Translations under genes and position numbers: made by a program
Shown here: in pieces, positions 34,146-40,843 of the stretch
Layout of the letters: the number at the start of each line of letters is the position of its first letter
Position numbering within the stretch: the stretch's first letter is position 1
The notes under the pieces: generated by a model
What the model saw: the letters and a program-made list of their open reading frames with translations, nothing else
Database searches by the model: none
What the model was told of the DNA's origin: nothing
Origin: DASXRA01 sp036558905
GTDB lineage: Bacteria > Actinomycetota > Actinomycetes > Mycobacteriales > Jatrophihabitantaceae
Assembly: GCA_036558905.1 (NCBI GenBank)
Contig: DATBER010000072.1
Location: 1-40,843 of the forward strand
Length of the DNA: 40,843 nt
Direction of reading: 5' to 3'

Positions 34146-35132
34146 TCAGCGCTCGGCTTCGGGCTGGTTCAGGGCGGCCTGCACGCCGGCCTGGAAGCGG
34201 GTGTGGGCACCGAGCCGGGTCATCAGCGCGGCGATGTGGCGTTGCACGGTGCGGTAACCGAGGGCGAGCTGGCGGGCGATCGCCTCGTCGGTCAGGCCGG
34301 ACAGCAACAGGGTCACCAGCCGGTGCTCGTCGACGTTGGCCCGCCGGCCGAGCTGGGCCGGGTCGGCCGGTAGCTGCATCGGCAGCGCGCGTTCCCACAG
34401 TCCCTCGAACAGCGTCGACAGCGCGGCGAGCAGCGCCGGCGCGTGCACGACCACGGCCGACTCGACGGTGGCCGGTTCGCGTTGCAGCGGCAGCACGGCG
34501 TGCCGGCGATCGACCAGGTAGAGCTTCATCGGGATGTTCGGCAACACCCGCGCCTGCTGCCCGGCGGCCAGCAGCACCTCCACCTCGCGCAGCCCGCCGG
34601 GATGCTCGACCGAGGCCCGCTCGTAGATCGTCCGGCACGGCACGCCGCGCTCGAGCAGTTCGACGTCGTTGGCCGACGTGCCGGGCGAGTCGAGGTAGGG
34701 GGGCTTGTCCAGGCAGCAGATCTCCTCGCGCGCCCCGAACTGCAGCTGGGTGATCCGCTGCAGGACGGCTCGCTGCCCGGTGACGACCTCGACGAGGGTG
34801 GCCCGGTCGCCGTCCTGCGAGCGGGATCGGTGCTGGTGGGCCAGCTGGGCGACGTGCTCGCGGGCCCGGCGCAGCTGCCCTTCGTAGTCGGCCAGTGGCG
34901 TGTCCAGGGCGATCTCGGGATCGACGGCGGCGTAGCGCCGATGCGGGCCGTCCTCGCGCGTGACGAAGCCGCGCGACTGCAGCCGGGCGACGACCGCCGC
35001 CACCGGCGTGGACCGGGTCCAGGCCTTGGTCAGTTCCGGCATCGTCGACGAGGGCCGGGTGATGATCAGCTCGTAGGCGGCGACCTCGTCCGGGTTCAGT
35101 CCGGCGGCGGCCAGCCCCGCCTCGTCGCTCAC
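34146..35132 (-). CDS. TrmB/LuxR-type HTH transcriptional regulator, copy 2
   Basis: Regulator of 328 residues. The N-terminal ~75 residues are a TrmB/winged-helix-like domain (LNPDEVAAYELIITRPSSTMPELTKA), followed by a helical segment (QLRRAREHVAQLAHQHRSR). The centre resembles the TrmB/PLD-like effector region (EEICCLDKPPYL, MKLYLVDRRHAVLPLQ, VVVHAPALLAALSTLFEGLWERALP). The last ~60 residues form a LuxR-like helix-turn-helix (LVTLLLSGLTDEAIARQLALGYRTVQRHIAALMTRLGAHTRFQAG). The GTG start overlaps the stop of the upstream paralogue (GTGA), so the two are coupled. It is transcribed away from the S53 peptidase. The ligand is unknown. Confidence 0.87.
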   Translation of the reverse strand: MSDEAGLAAAGLNPDEVAAYELIITRPSSTMPELTKAWTRSTPVAAVVARLQSRGFVTREDGPHRRYAAVDPEIALDTPLADYEGQLRRAREHVAQLAHQHRSRSQDGDRATLVEVVTGQRAVLQRITQLQFGAREEICCLDKPPYLDSPGTSANDVELLERGVPCRTIYERASVEHPGGLREVEVLLAAGQQARVLPNIPMKLYLVDRRHAVLPLQREPATVESAVVVHAPALLAALSTLFEGLWERALPMQLPADPAQLGRRANVDEHRLVTLLLSGLTDEAIARQLALGYRTVQRHIAALMTRLGAHTRFQAGVQAALNQPEAER

Positions 35133-36133
35133 GAAGCCACCGTCCGGTCGCTGGCCAGCCAGCCCCGGCGGATCGCCTGGTAGCCGGCCTGGAACCGGGT
35201 GACCGCGTCCAGGCGATGCATCATGTCCTTCAGGTATCGCCGCACCGTGCGCTCGTGGCAGCCCAGCTGGTTGGCGATCGCCTGGTCGGTGAACCCGGCC
35301 GCCAGCAGCGGCAGCAGGTCGCAGTCGATCTCGGTCGGGGCGTCGCCGGCATCAGGTAGCTGGGCCTGGCCGTTGCGCACCTGCAGCGGGATGGCCCGGT
35401 CCCAGTACATCTCGAACAGGGCCGACAGGGCGTCGAGCAGCACCGAGTCGTGCACCACCAGCGACGTCTCGATCTCGGTCGGGGCGTGCTGCAGCGGAAG
35501 CAGGGCCATCGGGTAGTCGCTGAGCACGAGCTTGAGCGGCACGTCGGTGACCCGGGCCTCCTCGCCGTGGGCCAGGCCGGCCTCCAGGTCATCGAGCCGG
35601 CCGGGCAGTTCCAGGCCGTGCCGGTCGTAGAGCACGCGGTAACGCACGCCGCGCCGCAGCAGGTCGAGCTCGAGCGTGTTGACCTGGGGCGCGCGCGACA
35701 CGTACGGGGGAGCGTCGAAGCAGCGCACCTCCTGGCGGGCCTCGCGCTGCATCCGGACGTAGCGCTCGCCGATCGCCGGGCGGCCGCGCACCACCTCGAC
35801 CAGCTGCATCGGGTCCTCGCGCTGGGCGGCGTGCCGGTAGGCGGCCGAGAGCTGCGAGCGGCGGTGCCGGGCGTGGGTGAGCGCGCGCTCGCCGTTGAGG
35901 GCCAGCGCGTCGAACGCAATGTCGGGGGCCACGGTCTGCCAGCTCGGGGGCGAGCCGGGCAGCCGGGCCACCAGCCCCAGTTCCTCGAGCCGGACGAGCA
36001 GGTCGGGCAGCCGCCCGGCCCAGCGTTGGCCAACGACGAGGGCGTCCAGGTCAGCGCTCGGGATCGGCGTGCGGGAGAGCAACCATTCGTAAAGGTCCTC
36101 TTCGTCCGCAGTCAGCCCGAGCACCTCCAGCAT
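35129..36133 (-). CDS. TrmB/LuxR-type HTH transcriptional regulator, copy 1
   Basis: Paralogue of the following gene, about 334 residues. It shares the same order: winged-helix-like start (MLEVLGLTADEEDLYEWLLSRTPI), effector region (EVRCFDAPPYVSRA, LKLVLSDYPMALLPLQ, LVVHDSVLLDALSALFEMYWDRAIPLQ) and C-terminal helix-turn-helix (LLPLLAAGFTDQAIANQLGCHERTVRRYLKDMMHRLDAVTRFQAG). The ATG at 36133 lies 7 bases after GACGAT; an in-frame GTG two codons upstream (36139) is possible. It is first in a two-gene unit and divergent from the S53 peptidase gene across 313-320 bases containing an inverted repeat. It may control itself and the peptidase; that is inference. Confidence 0.87.
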   Translation of the reverse strand: MLEVLGLTADEEDLYEWLLSRTPIPSADLDALVVGQRWAGRLPDLLVRLEELGLVARLPGSPPSWQTVAPDIAFDALALNGERALTHARHRRSQLSAAYRHAAQREDPMQLVEVVRGRPAIGERYVRMQREARQEVRCFDAPPYVSRAPQVNTLELDLLRRGVRYRVLYDRHGLELPGRLDDLEAGLAHGEEARVTDVPLKLVLSDYPMALLPLQHAPTEIETSLVVHDSVLLDALSALFEMYWDRAIPLQVRNGQAQLPDAGDAPTEIDCDLLPLLAAGFTDQAIANQLGCHERTVRRYLKDMMHRLDAVTRFQAGYQAIRRGWLASDRTVAS

Positions 36134-36170
36134 GTCCACAATCGTCGCGCAGCCGTTCGGCCCGGTCTAG

Positions 36171-36197
36171 CCGTTTCGCGGCGGTGGCGTGAAACGG
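36171..36197. promoter_or_regulatory. Candidate operator between regulator pair and S53 peptidase
   Basis: Perfect 7-base arms CCGTTTC and GAAACGG with a 13-base spacer, 38 bases from the regulator start. The size and position fit a dimeric HTH regulator site. Confidence 0.45.
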
Positions 36198-36258
36198 GCG
36201 TCACCGGATCTTCCTTCCTTGTGTCCGAGCTGTCAGCGTCATTTTCCGTCCGCTTTAC

Positions 36259-36328
36259 GCCAACCGTCGTTGCCGGCCCAAGTCACCCCAGAACGTCGCG
36301 CTGCGCTCGGTTCCGGCCGACGGTTGGC
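36259..36328 (+). ncRNA. Candidate structured 5' leader hairpin
   Basis: GCCAACCGTCG-TT-GCCGG (36259-36276) pairs over 16 bp with CCGGC-CGACGGTTGGC (36313-36328); only the TT is unpaired. The apical loop is 36 bases. It is about 125 bases before the peptidase start, and two further hairpins follow. It matches no riboswitch class known to me. Whether it is transcribed depends on the unknown start site. Confidence 0.4.
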
Positions 36329-36452
36329 CAAGGGTTCCGCGCCGCCGATACCCGTCGATCGGCGCAGAAAGGGGAGACGTGAGACCCACGGCAATCTCGT
36401 CCGACAGCCCAGCCCACCCATCTGGTCGACAGACACCCCCGGGGGATTACCT

Positions 36453-39400
36453 ATGAGACTTAGGTTCGGTAGGCCGAAGGCCTACATCGCTGCGCTGGCC
36501 ACGGTCGTCACCGCGGCCGGGATGATCGTCGCCGCCGCGACGCCCGCCCAGGCGGCTCCCGCGGCGCCGGCCGCCAAGCTGACCGCCAACTACGTAGCCG
36601 CTCCGTGCAACACGGCCCAGCCCAGCAAGAACGGCCGTGACTTCGCCCGCTGCTACGCGCTGATCCACACCGACGCGTCCGGCAAGGTCGCGCCGAACGA
36701 CTCCGCGCCGCCGCCGACCGCACTCGGCCCGGCCCAGATCCAGAGTGCCTACAACCTGCCCGCCTCGGGTGAGGGCCAGACCGTCGCCGTCGTCGACGCG
36801 TTCGGCTACTCGACCGCGGAGCAGGACCTGGCCGTGTTCCGGTCGCAGTACGGCCTGCCGCCGTGCACCTCCGACAACGGCTGCTTCAAGAAGGTCGACC
36901 AGACCGGCGGGACCAACTACCCGGCCGACGACCCCGGCTGGGCGCTGGAGAGCGCGCTGGACATGGACGCGATCTCGTCCGCCTGCCCGGCCTGCCACAT
37001 CCTGCTCGTCGAGGGCAACGACAACGGCTTCGACAGTCTGGGCATCGCGGTCGACACCGCCGTGTCGCTGGGCGCGAAGTTCGTGTCGAACTCCTACGGC
37101 GTGGCCGGCGAGATGCCCAACGAGCAGACCTACGACCACTACTACGACCACCCGGGTGTGGCGGTCACCGCGTCCACCGGTGACACGGGCGGCATCCCGA
37201 ACTGGCCGGCGGCCGACCCCAACGTCGTCGCGGTGGCCGGAACGACGCTCACCCAGGACAGTGGCTCACCCCGCGGCTGGCACGAGACCGCCTGGAGCGG
37301 CGGCGGTTCGGGGTGCTCGCCGTACGAGCCGCGACCGGACTACCAGCAGAACCTCGCCACCAACTGCCCGAACAACCGCGCGCAGGGCGACATCTCCGCC
37401 GTCGCCGACCCGAACACCGGCCTGGCGGTGTACGACAGCATCCCGTCGCCGTTCGGTGTCGACTGGCTGCAGATCGGCGGCACCAGCCTGTCGTCGCCCC
37501 TGACGGCGGCGATGTACGCGCTGGCCGGCACCCCGGTGCCGGGCACCTTCCCGGTCACCTACCCGTACCAGGCCCCGGCCGGTGCGCTGAACGACGTCAC
37601 CGAGGGCAGCAACGGTGGCTGCGGCAACGTGCTGTGCAACGCGGGTCCCGGTTGGGACGGCCCGACCAGTCTCGGCACCCCGAACGGCGTCAGCGCGCTG
37701 ACGACCGGCCCGCACGGTGACATCGCCGGAACGGTCACCAACAGCGCGACGGGTGCGCCGATCAAGGGCGCGACGGTCAAGACGGCCGACGGCTTCGCCG
37801 CCACCACCGAGGCCAACGGTCATTACGACGTGTCGGTGCCGGTCGGCACGTACGACGTGACCGCCCAGGCATTCGGCTACCAGGACAAGACGACGACCGG
37901 TGTCGCCGTCACCGACGGGCAGACGACGACGGCCGACTTCGCGCTGGCCGCCGTTCCGACGCACAACGTGTCCGGCACGGTCACCGACGGCTCGGGCCAC
38001 AACTGGCCGCTGTACTCGAAGATCACGATCGACGGGTACCCGGGCGGTGCCGTGTACACCGATCCGTTCAGCGGGCACTACAGCGTCAACCTGCCGCAGG
38101 GCGCCGCGTACCACATGCACATCGCGCCGGTGGCTCAGGGCTACGTGACCAAGGACGTCGACGTCGCGCTCGGCAGCGCCGACATGGTCGCCAACGCCGA
38201 GGTCGCAGTCGACGCCAACTCCTGCACCGCGCCGGGCTACGCCTACGTTTACAACGGCTCGACCGCGTCGTTCAGCGGCTGGACGGGCAGCACGCCGCAG
38301 GACGGCTGGACCAACGTCGACAACAACGGCAGCGGCCAGACCTGGCAGTTCGACAACCCGGGCAACCGGGCCAACCCGCCGGGTGGTGACGCGGACTTCG
38401 CGATCATCGACTCGGACCACTACGGCCCGGGCCACAGCCAGGACGCGTCGCTGGTCTCGCCGGTGTCGGACCTGTCGGCCCAGACCTCGCCCGAGATCGG
38501 GTTCGACACGTTCTACAACGAGTTCTTCAACTCGGTGGCCGACGTCGACCTCTCGCTCGACGGCGGGGCCACGTGGTCGAACGTCTGGCACCAGACGACG
38601 ACCGCGGTCCAGGGTCACGTCGACATCCCGATCCCGCAGGCGGCCGGGCAGGCCGACGTGCAGGTCCGGTTCCACTACACGGGCAACTTCGCCTGGTGGT
38701 GGGAGATCGACAACGTGTTCGTCGGCAACCGCGCCTGCTCCCCGCAGCACGGTGGTCTGCTCGCGGGCCTCGTCAACGACGACAACACCGGCCAGCCGCT
38801 GAACGGCGCGAAGGTCGTCAACAACGGCACGCCGGCCGACTTCGGTGTGTCGGCGCCGACGCCGGACGACGCCAACCTGTCCGACGGTTTCTACTGGCTG
38901 TTCAGTTCGCAGACCGGCAGCCAGCAGTTCAGCGCCTCCGACGGCAAGTACGTGCCGGCCACCGCGTCGGTGAACGTCGCGCCGAACTTCGTGACGCGGC
39001 AGGACTTCACGCTCAAGGCCGGCCACCTCACAGTGACGCCGGGCAGTATCGCCGTCACCGAGACGCTCGGTTCGGCGAAGACCAAGAACGTGAAGCTGAC
39101 CAACGACGGCACCCAGCCGGTGCACGTCAAGTTCGGTGAGCAGAACGGGTCGTTCACCCCGATGGGGCAGAGCAAGCCGGCGTCCACGATGCCGGGTGCG
39201 CCGCTGCAGACGGTCAAGACGACGACGTCGTTCACGAACCGGAGCTCGGCGCAGGTCAAGCCGCAGGCGAAGCCGCTGGGCGTGGAGCCGCGCAGCACGA
39301 CCCCGTCGGCGCCGCCGTGGGCCGACATCGCCAACTACCCGATCAAGGTGATGGACAACGCCGTCGCCACCGGGGATGACGGCACGGTCTACTCGTTCGG

Positions 39401-40661
39401 CGGGACGGACGGCAATGCCGCCTGGGCCACCTCCTACGCCTACGACCCGAGCTCGCAGCAGTGGAGCAAGATCGCGGACATGCCGGAGGCGCTGAACGGG
39501 GCCGCGGCGGTGCCGCTCAACGGCAAGATCTACATCATCGGTGGCTGGAACGCCGCCGGCACCGGGTCCACGCACGTGTACGCGTACGACCCGTCCGGCA
39601 ACAGCTACAGCCAGGTTGCGAGCCTGCCCAAGGGTGTCAGCGGGGCGGCGGCGACGTCGCTGAACGGCCAGCTCTACGTGGTCGGCGGCTGCACCACCGG
39701 GCAGTGCGCTCCGGCGTCGGACTCGACGTTCAGCTACGACCCGGGCAGTGACAGCTGGTCGACGCTGGACGCCTACCCGGGCGGTGCGCTGGCGTTCATG
39801 GGCTGCGCCGGTGTGGCCGGTGAGCTCGTCTGCGCCGGTGGCATCGACGCGACCACGAGCGCCGGGTCGAAGGCGACGTACGCGTTCACGCCGGGGTCCG
39901 GCTGGACCAAGGTCGCCGACATGCCGGTCGACGACTGGGCATTCTCGTACTACGGGGCCAACGACAAGTTCCAGATCGTCGGTGGCGCCATCAGCAACGG
40001 AACCCAGATCACCAACCAGGCACTGGAGTACGACCCGGCGGCCAACACCTGGAGCGCGCTGCCGAACGCCAACAACGCCGACTACCGCGGCGGTGGCGGG
40101 TGCGGGTTGTACAAGATCGGTGGGTCGACCGGCAACTTCAATCCGCAGACGTTCGCCGAGACGCTGCCCGGGTTCAGCCCGTGCGGTGTCACGCCGGATG
40201 TTCCGTGGCTGTCGGAGAGCACGACCGAGTTCGACCTCGCCCCGGGCGCCTCGACGACGGTTGTGGTGACGATGGACTCGTCCACCGTGCCGCAGCCGGG
40301 CGCGTACACCGGTGGGATCTCGATCAGCACCGACACTCCGTACTCGGTTCCGTCGGTCTCGGCCAGCATGCAGGTCAACCCGCCCAAGGCCTGGGGCAAG
40401 ATCACCGGCGCCGTCACCTCCGCGGCTGACGGCTCGGCGATCTCCGGCGCCACCGTGCAGATCGGCACGTTCAACGGCACCGGTCAGGTCACCTTCACGC
40501 TCAAGACCGACAGCAGCGGCCACTACCAGCTGTGGCTCGATGCGCGGTACAGCCCACTGCAGATCATCGCAGCGAAGGACGGCTACCAGCCGCAGGTCAA
40601 GTCCGTGAAGATCACCAAGGGCACCACCACGACGACCAACTTCGCCCTGAAGAAGAGCTAG
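36453..40661 (+). CDS. Secreted multidomain S53 (sedolisin) peptidase with Kelch domain, 1402 aa
   Basis: Exported acid serine peptidase. The ATG at 36453 follows GGGGGA and opens a signal peptide ending about residue 34 (ATPAQA). The sedolisin domain (about 88-415) has catalytic Glu166 and Asp170 (ALESALDMD), oxyanion Asp244 (STGDTGG) and Ser345 (GGTSLSSP). Only about 55 residues lie between signal peptide and catalytic domain, too few for the usual ~190-residue propeptide. Next come two carboxypeptidase-regulatory-like domains (about 422-600), a jelly-roll/MAM-like domain (about 605-760), a third regulatory-like domain (766-855), an Ig-like domain (857-1310) interrupted by a six-bladed Kelch propeller (about 950-1240), and a fourth regulatory-like domain (1314-1402). 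No anchor is seen. It probably binds and degrades extracellular polymers or proteins. Confidence 0.93.
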   Translation: MRLRFGRPKAYIAALATVVTAAGMIVAAATPAQAAPAAPAAKLTANYVAAPCNTAQPSKNGRDFARCYALIHTDASGKVAPNDSAPPPTALGPAQIQSAYNLPASGEGQTVAVVDAFGYSTAEQDLAVFRSQYGLPPCTSDNGCFKKVDQTGGTNYPADDPGWALESALDMDAISSACPACHILLVEGNDNGFDSLGIAVDTAVSLGAKFVSNSYGVAGEMPNEQTYDHYYDHPGVAVTASTGDTGGIPNWPAADPNVVAVAGTTLTQDSGSPRGWHETAWSGGGSGCSPYEPRPDYQQNLATNCPNNRAQGDISAVADPNTGLAVYDSIPSPFGVDWLQIGGTSLSSPLTAAMYALAGTPVPGTFPVTYPYQAPAGALNDVTEGSNGGCGNVLCNAGPGWDGPTSLGTPNGVSALTTGPHGDIAGTVTNSATGAPIKGATVKTADGFAATTEANGHYDVSVPVGTYDVTAQAFGYQDKTTTGVAVTDGQTTTADFALAAVPTHNVSGTVTDGSGHNWPLYSKITIDGYPGGAVYTDPFSGHYSVNLPQGAAYHMHIAPVAQGYVTKDVDVALGSADMVANAEVAVDANSCTAPGYAYVYNGSTASFSGWTGSTPQDGWTNVDNNGSGQTWQFDNPGNRANPPGGDADFAIIDSDHYGPGHSQDASLVSPVSDLSAQTSPEIGFDTFYNEFFNSVADVDLSLDGGATWSNVWHQTTTAVQGHVDIPIPQAAGQADVQVRFHYTGNFAWWWEIDNVFVGNRACSPQHGGLLAGLVNDDNTGQPLNGAKVVNNGTPADFGVSAPTPDDANLSDGFYWLFSSQTGSQQFSASDGKYVPATASVNVAPNFVTRQDFTLKAGHLTVTPGSIAVTETLGSAKTKNVKLTNDGTQPVHVKFGEQNGSFTPMGQSKPASTMPGAPLQTVKTTTSFTNRSSAQVKPQAKPLGVEPRSTTPSAPPWADIANYPIKVMDNAVATGDDGTVYSFGGTDGNAAWATSYAYDPSSQQWSKIADMPEALNGAAAVPLNGKIYIIGGWNAAGTGSTHVYAYDPSGNSYSQVASLPKGVSGAAATSLNGQLYVVGGCTTGQCAPASDSTFSYDPGSDSWSTLDAYPGGALAFMGCAGVAGELVCAGGIDATTSAGSKATYAFTPGSGWTKVADMPVDDWAFSYYGANDKFQIVGGAISNGTQITNQALEYDPAANTWSALPNANNADYRGGGGCGLYKIGGSTGNFNPQTFAETLPGFSPCGVTPDVPWLSESTTEFDLAPGASTTVVVTMDSSTVPQPGAYTGGISISTDTPYSVPSVSASMQVNPPKAWGKITGAVTSAADGSAISGATVQIGTFNGTGQVTFTLKTDSSGHYQLWLDARYSPLQIIAAKDGYQPQVKSVKITKGTTTTTNFALKKS

Positions 40662-40686
40662 CAGGTCGTCCCTCTCAACAGCGGGC

Positions 40687-40712
40687 GGGCGCCGGGCTTC
40701 GGCCGGGCGCCC
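40687..40712 (+). terminator. Intrinsic terminator of the S53 gene
   Basis: GGGCGCC-G-GGC, TTCG tetraloop, GCC-G-GGCGCCC: an 11-position stem with one G-G mismatch, 25 bases after the stop codon and followed by GTCTTGCT. Flanking CAACAGC and GCTGTGTTG can extend the stem imperfectly. Confidence 0.8.
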
Positions 40713-40804
40713 GTCTTGCTGTGTTGTCGGATGCTCGCCGGCCGGGCGGCGTTTCGTCGTGCCAGCAGTCCCGGCCGGGGAGCACTCGGCGGCGGATTCG
40801 GCCG

Positions 40805-40843
40805 TGGAGCGGGCGACGGGAATCGAACCCGCACTATCAGCTT
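40805..40843 (-). tRNA. tRNA, 3' part, probably tRNA-Gly (truncated by window end)
   Basis: Minus-strand reading shows the 3' side of the anticodon arm (AAGCTGA), a variable loop, the T arm CGGGTTCGATTCCCG, the acceptor 3' strand GCCCGC, discriminator T and an encoded CCA at 40805-40807. The acceptor end CCCGC-U-CCA and the AAGCTGA arm are typical of actinobacterial tRNA-Gly. The anticodon lies outside the window, so identity is inferred. Confidence 0.75.

Larger units (their letters stand above)
36140..36452. other. Divergent regulatory region and structured leader of the S53 gene
   Basis: In order: inverted repeat CCGTTTC/GAAACGG (36171-36177, 36191-36197); a large hairpin (36259-36328); a second hairpin CGCCGAT/ATCGGCG (36343-36349, 36358-36364); a third, GAC-GAGA / TCTC-GTC with a 2-base bulge (36376-36384, 36395-36401); and palindrome CCCCCGGGGG (36436-36445), whose right half is the Shine-Dalgarno. 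The peptidase frame is open through most of this region but gives no signal-peptide-like sequence there. Confidence 0.55.

Noticed and set aside
36189..36452. N-terminal extension of the S53 peptidase by 88 codons
   Set aside because: It would bury the signal peptide, and the ATG at 36453 has a good Shine-Dalgarno.
36365..36452. c-di-AMP (ydaO) or GEMM riboswitch before the S53 gene
   Set aside because: Conserved core sequences of these classes are not found; only generic hairpins are seen.
37266..40523. 1085-codon open frame antisense to the S53 peptidase
   Set aside because: Produced by GC3 bias opposite a real gene; composition is Arg/Val/Gly-rich without domains. The same holds for long antisense frames at 3571-6321, 12909-15623, 16144-18303, 26914-29283 and 31686-33668.

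Overview
The window is chromosomal DNA of a high-GC Actinomycetota organism. Evidence: strong GC3 bias with very long antisense open frames, many GTG starts, numerous genes with a TANNNT-like -10 element only 6-8 bases before the start codon (leaderless transcripts), and a conserved block matching Mycobacterium tuberculosis Rv2465c-Rv2478c in gene content and relative orientation. The large secreted peptidases and the LuxR/LAL regulator fit a soil actinomycete (Cryptosporangiales/Frankiales/Micromonosporales-like) better than a mycobacterium. The genus cannot be fixed from the sequence alone.

Layout. 1-11,000 is accessory: the 3' part of a LAL-type LuxR regulator (P-loop to HTH), a 1325-residue secreted subtilase, an APH-like phosphotransferase, a secreted ScyD/ScyE-like beta-propeller of visibly lower GC, and a secreted alpha/beta hydrolase. 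11,000-13,000 holds a poorly coding stretch, tRNA-Arg(UCU), a small membrane protein and a divergent GlxA-type AraC regulator with a palindromic operator candidate between them. 13,100-31,700 is the conserved block: SSB paralogue, EttA, thioesterase, a conserved unknown, GH13 glucosidase, truncated haemoglobin GlbO, HNH endonuclease, DUF5130-like protein, PepN, mycothiol-dependent nitroreductase-like protein and RpiB. Interspersed are a lipoamide-dehydrogenase-like flavoprotein, an MscS channel, a GNAT, a membrane protein/TetR pair, an amidase, a peroxiredoxin and an MBL hydrolase. 31,700-34,000 has a repeat-bearing unknown protein, a membrane-anchored SpoIIE/PP2C phosphatase and a small unknown protein.

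34,100-40,700 is a second secreted-peptidase locus: two tandem, translationally coupled paralogous TrmB/LuxR-type regulators diverge from a 1402-residue secreted sedolisin (S53) with carboxypeptidase-regulatory, jelly-roll and Kelch modules. The 313-base divergent region contains an inverted repeat and three successive hairpins, the best candidate here for undescribed regulation. The window ends in the 3' part of a tRNA, probably tRNA-Gly.

No defence island, CRISPR array, prophage, insertion sequence or biosynthetic cluster was seen. The most interesting signals are the structured leader and regulator pair at the S53 locus, the Kelch domain inserted into an Ig-like domain, the overlapping leaderless glbO/flavoprotein promoters, minisatellites on both sides of the GH13 gene, and changed active-site residues in two redox enzymes.
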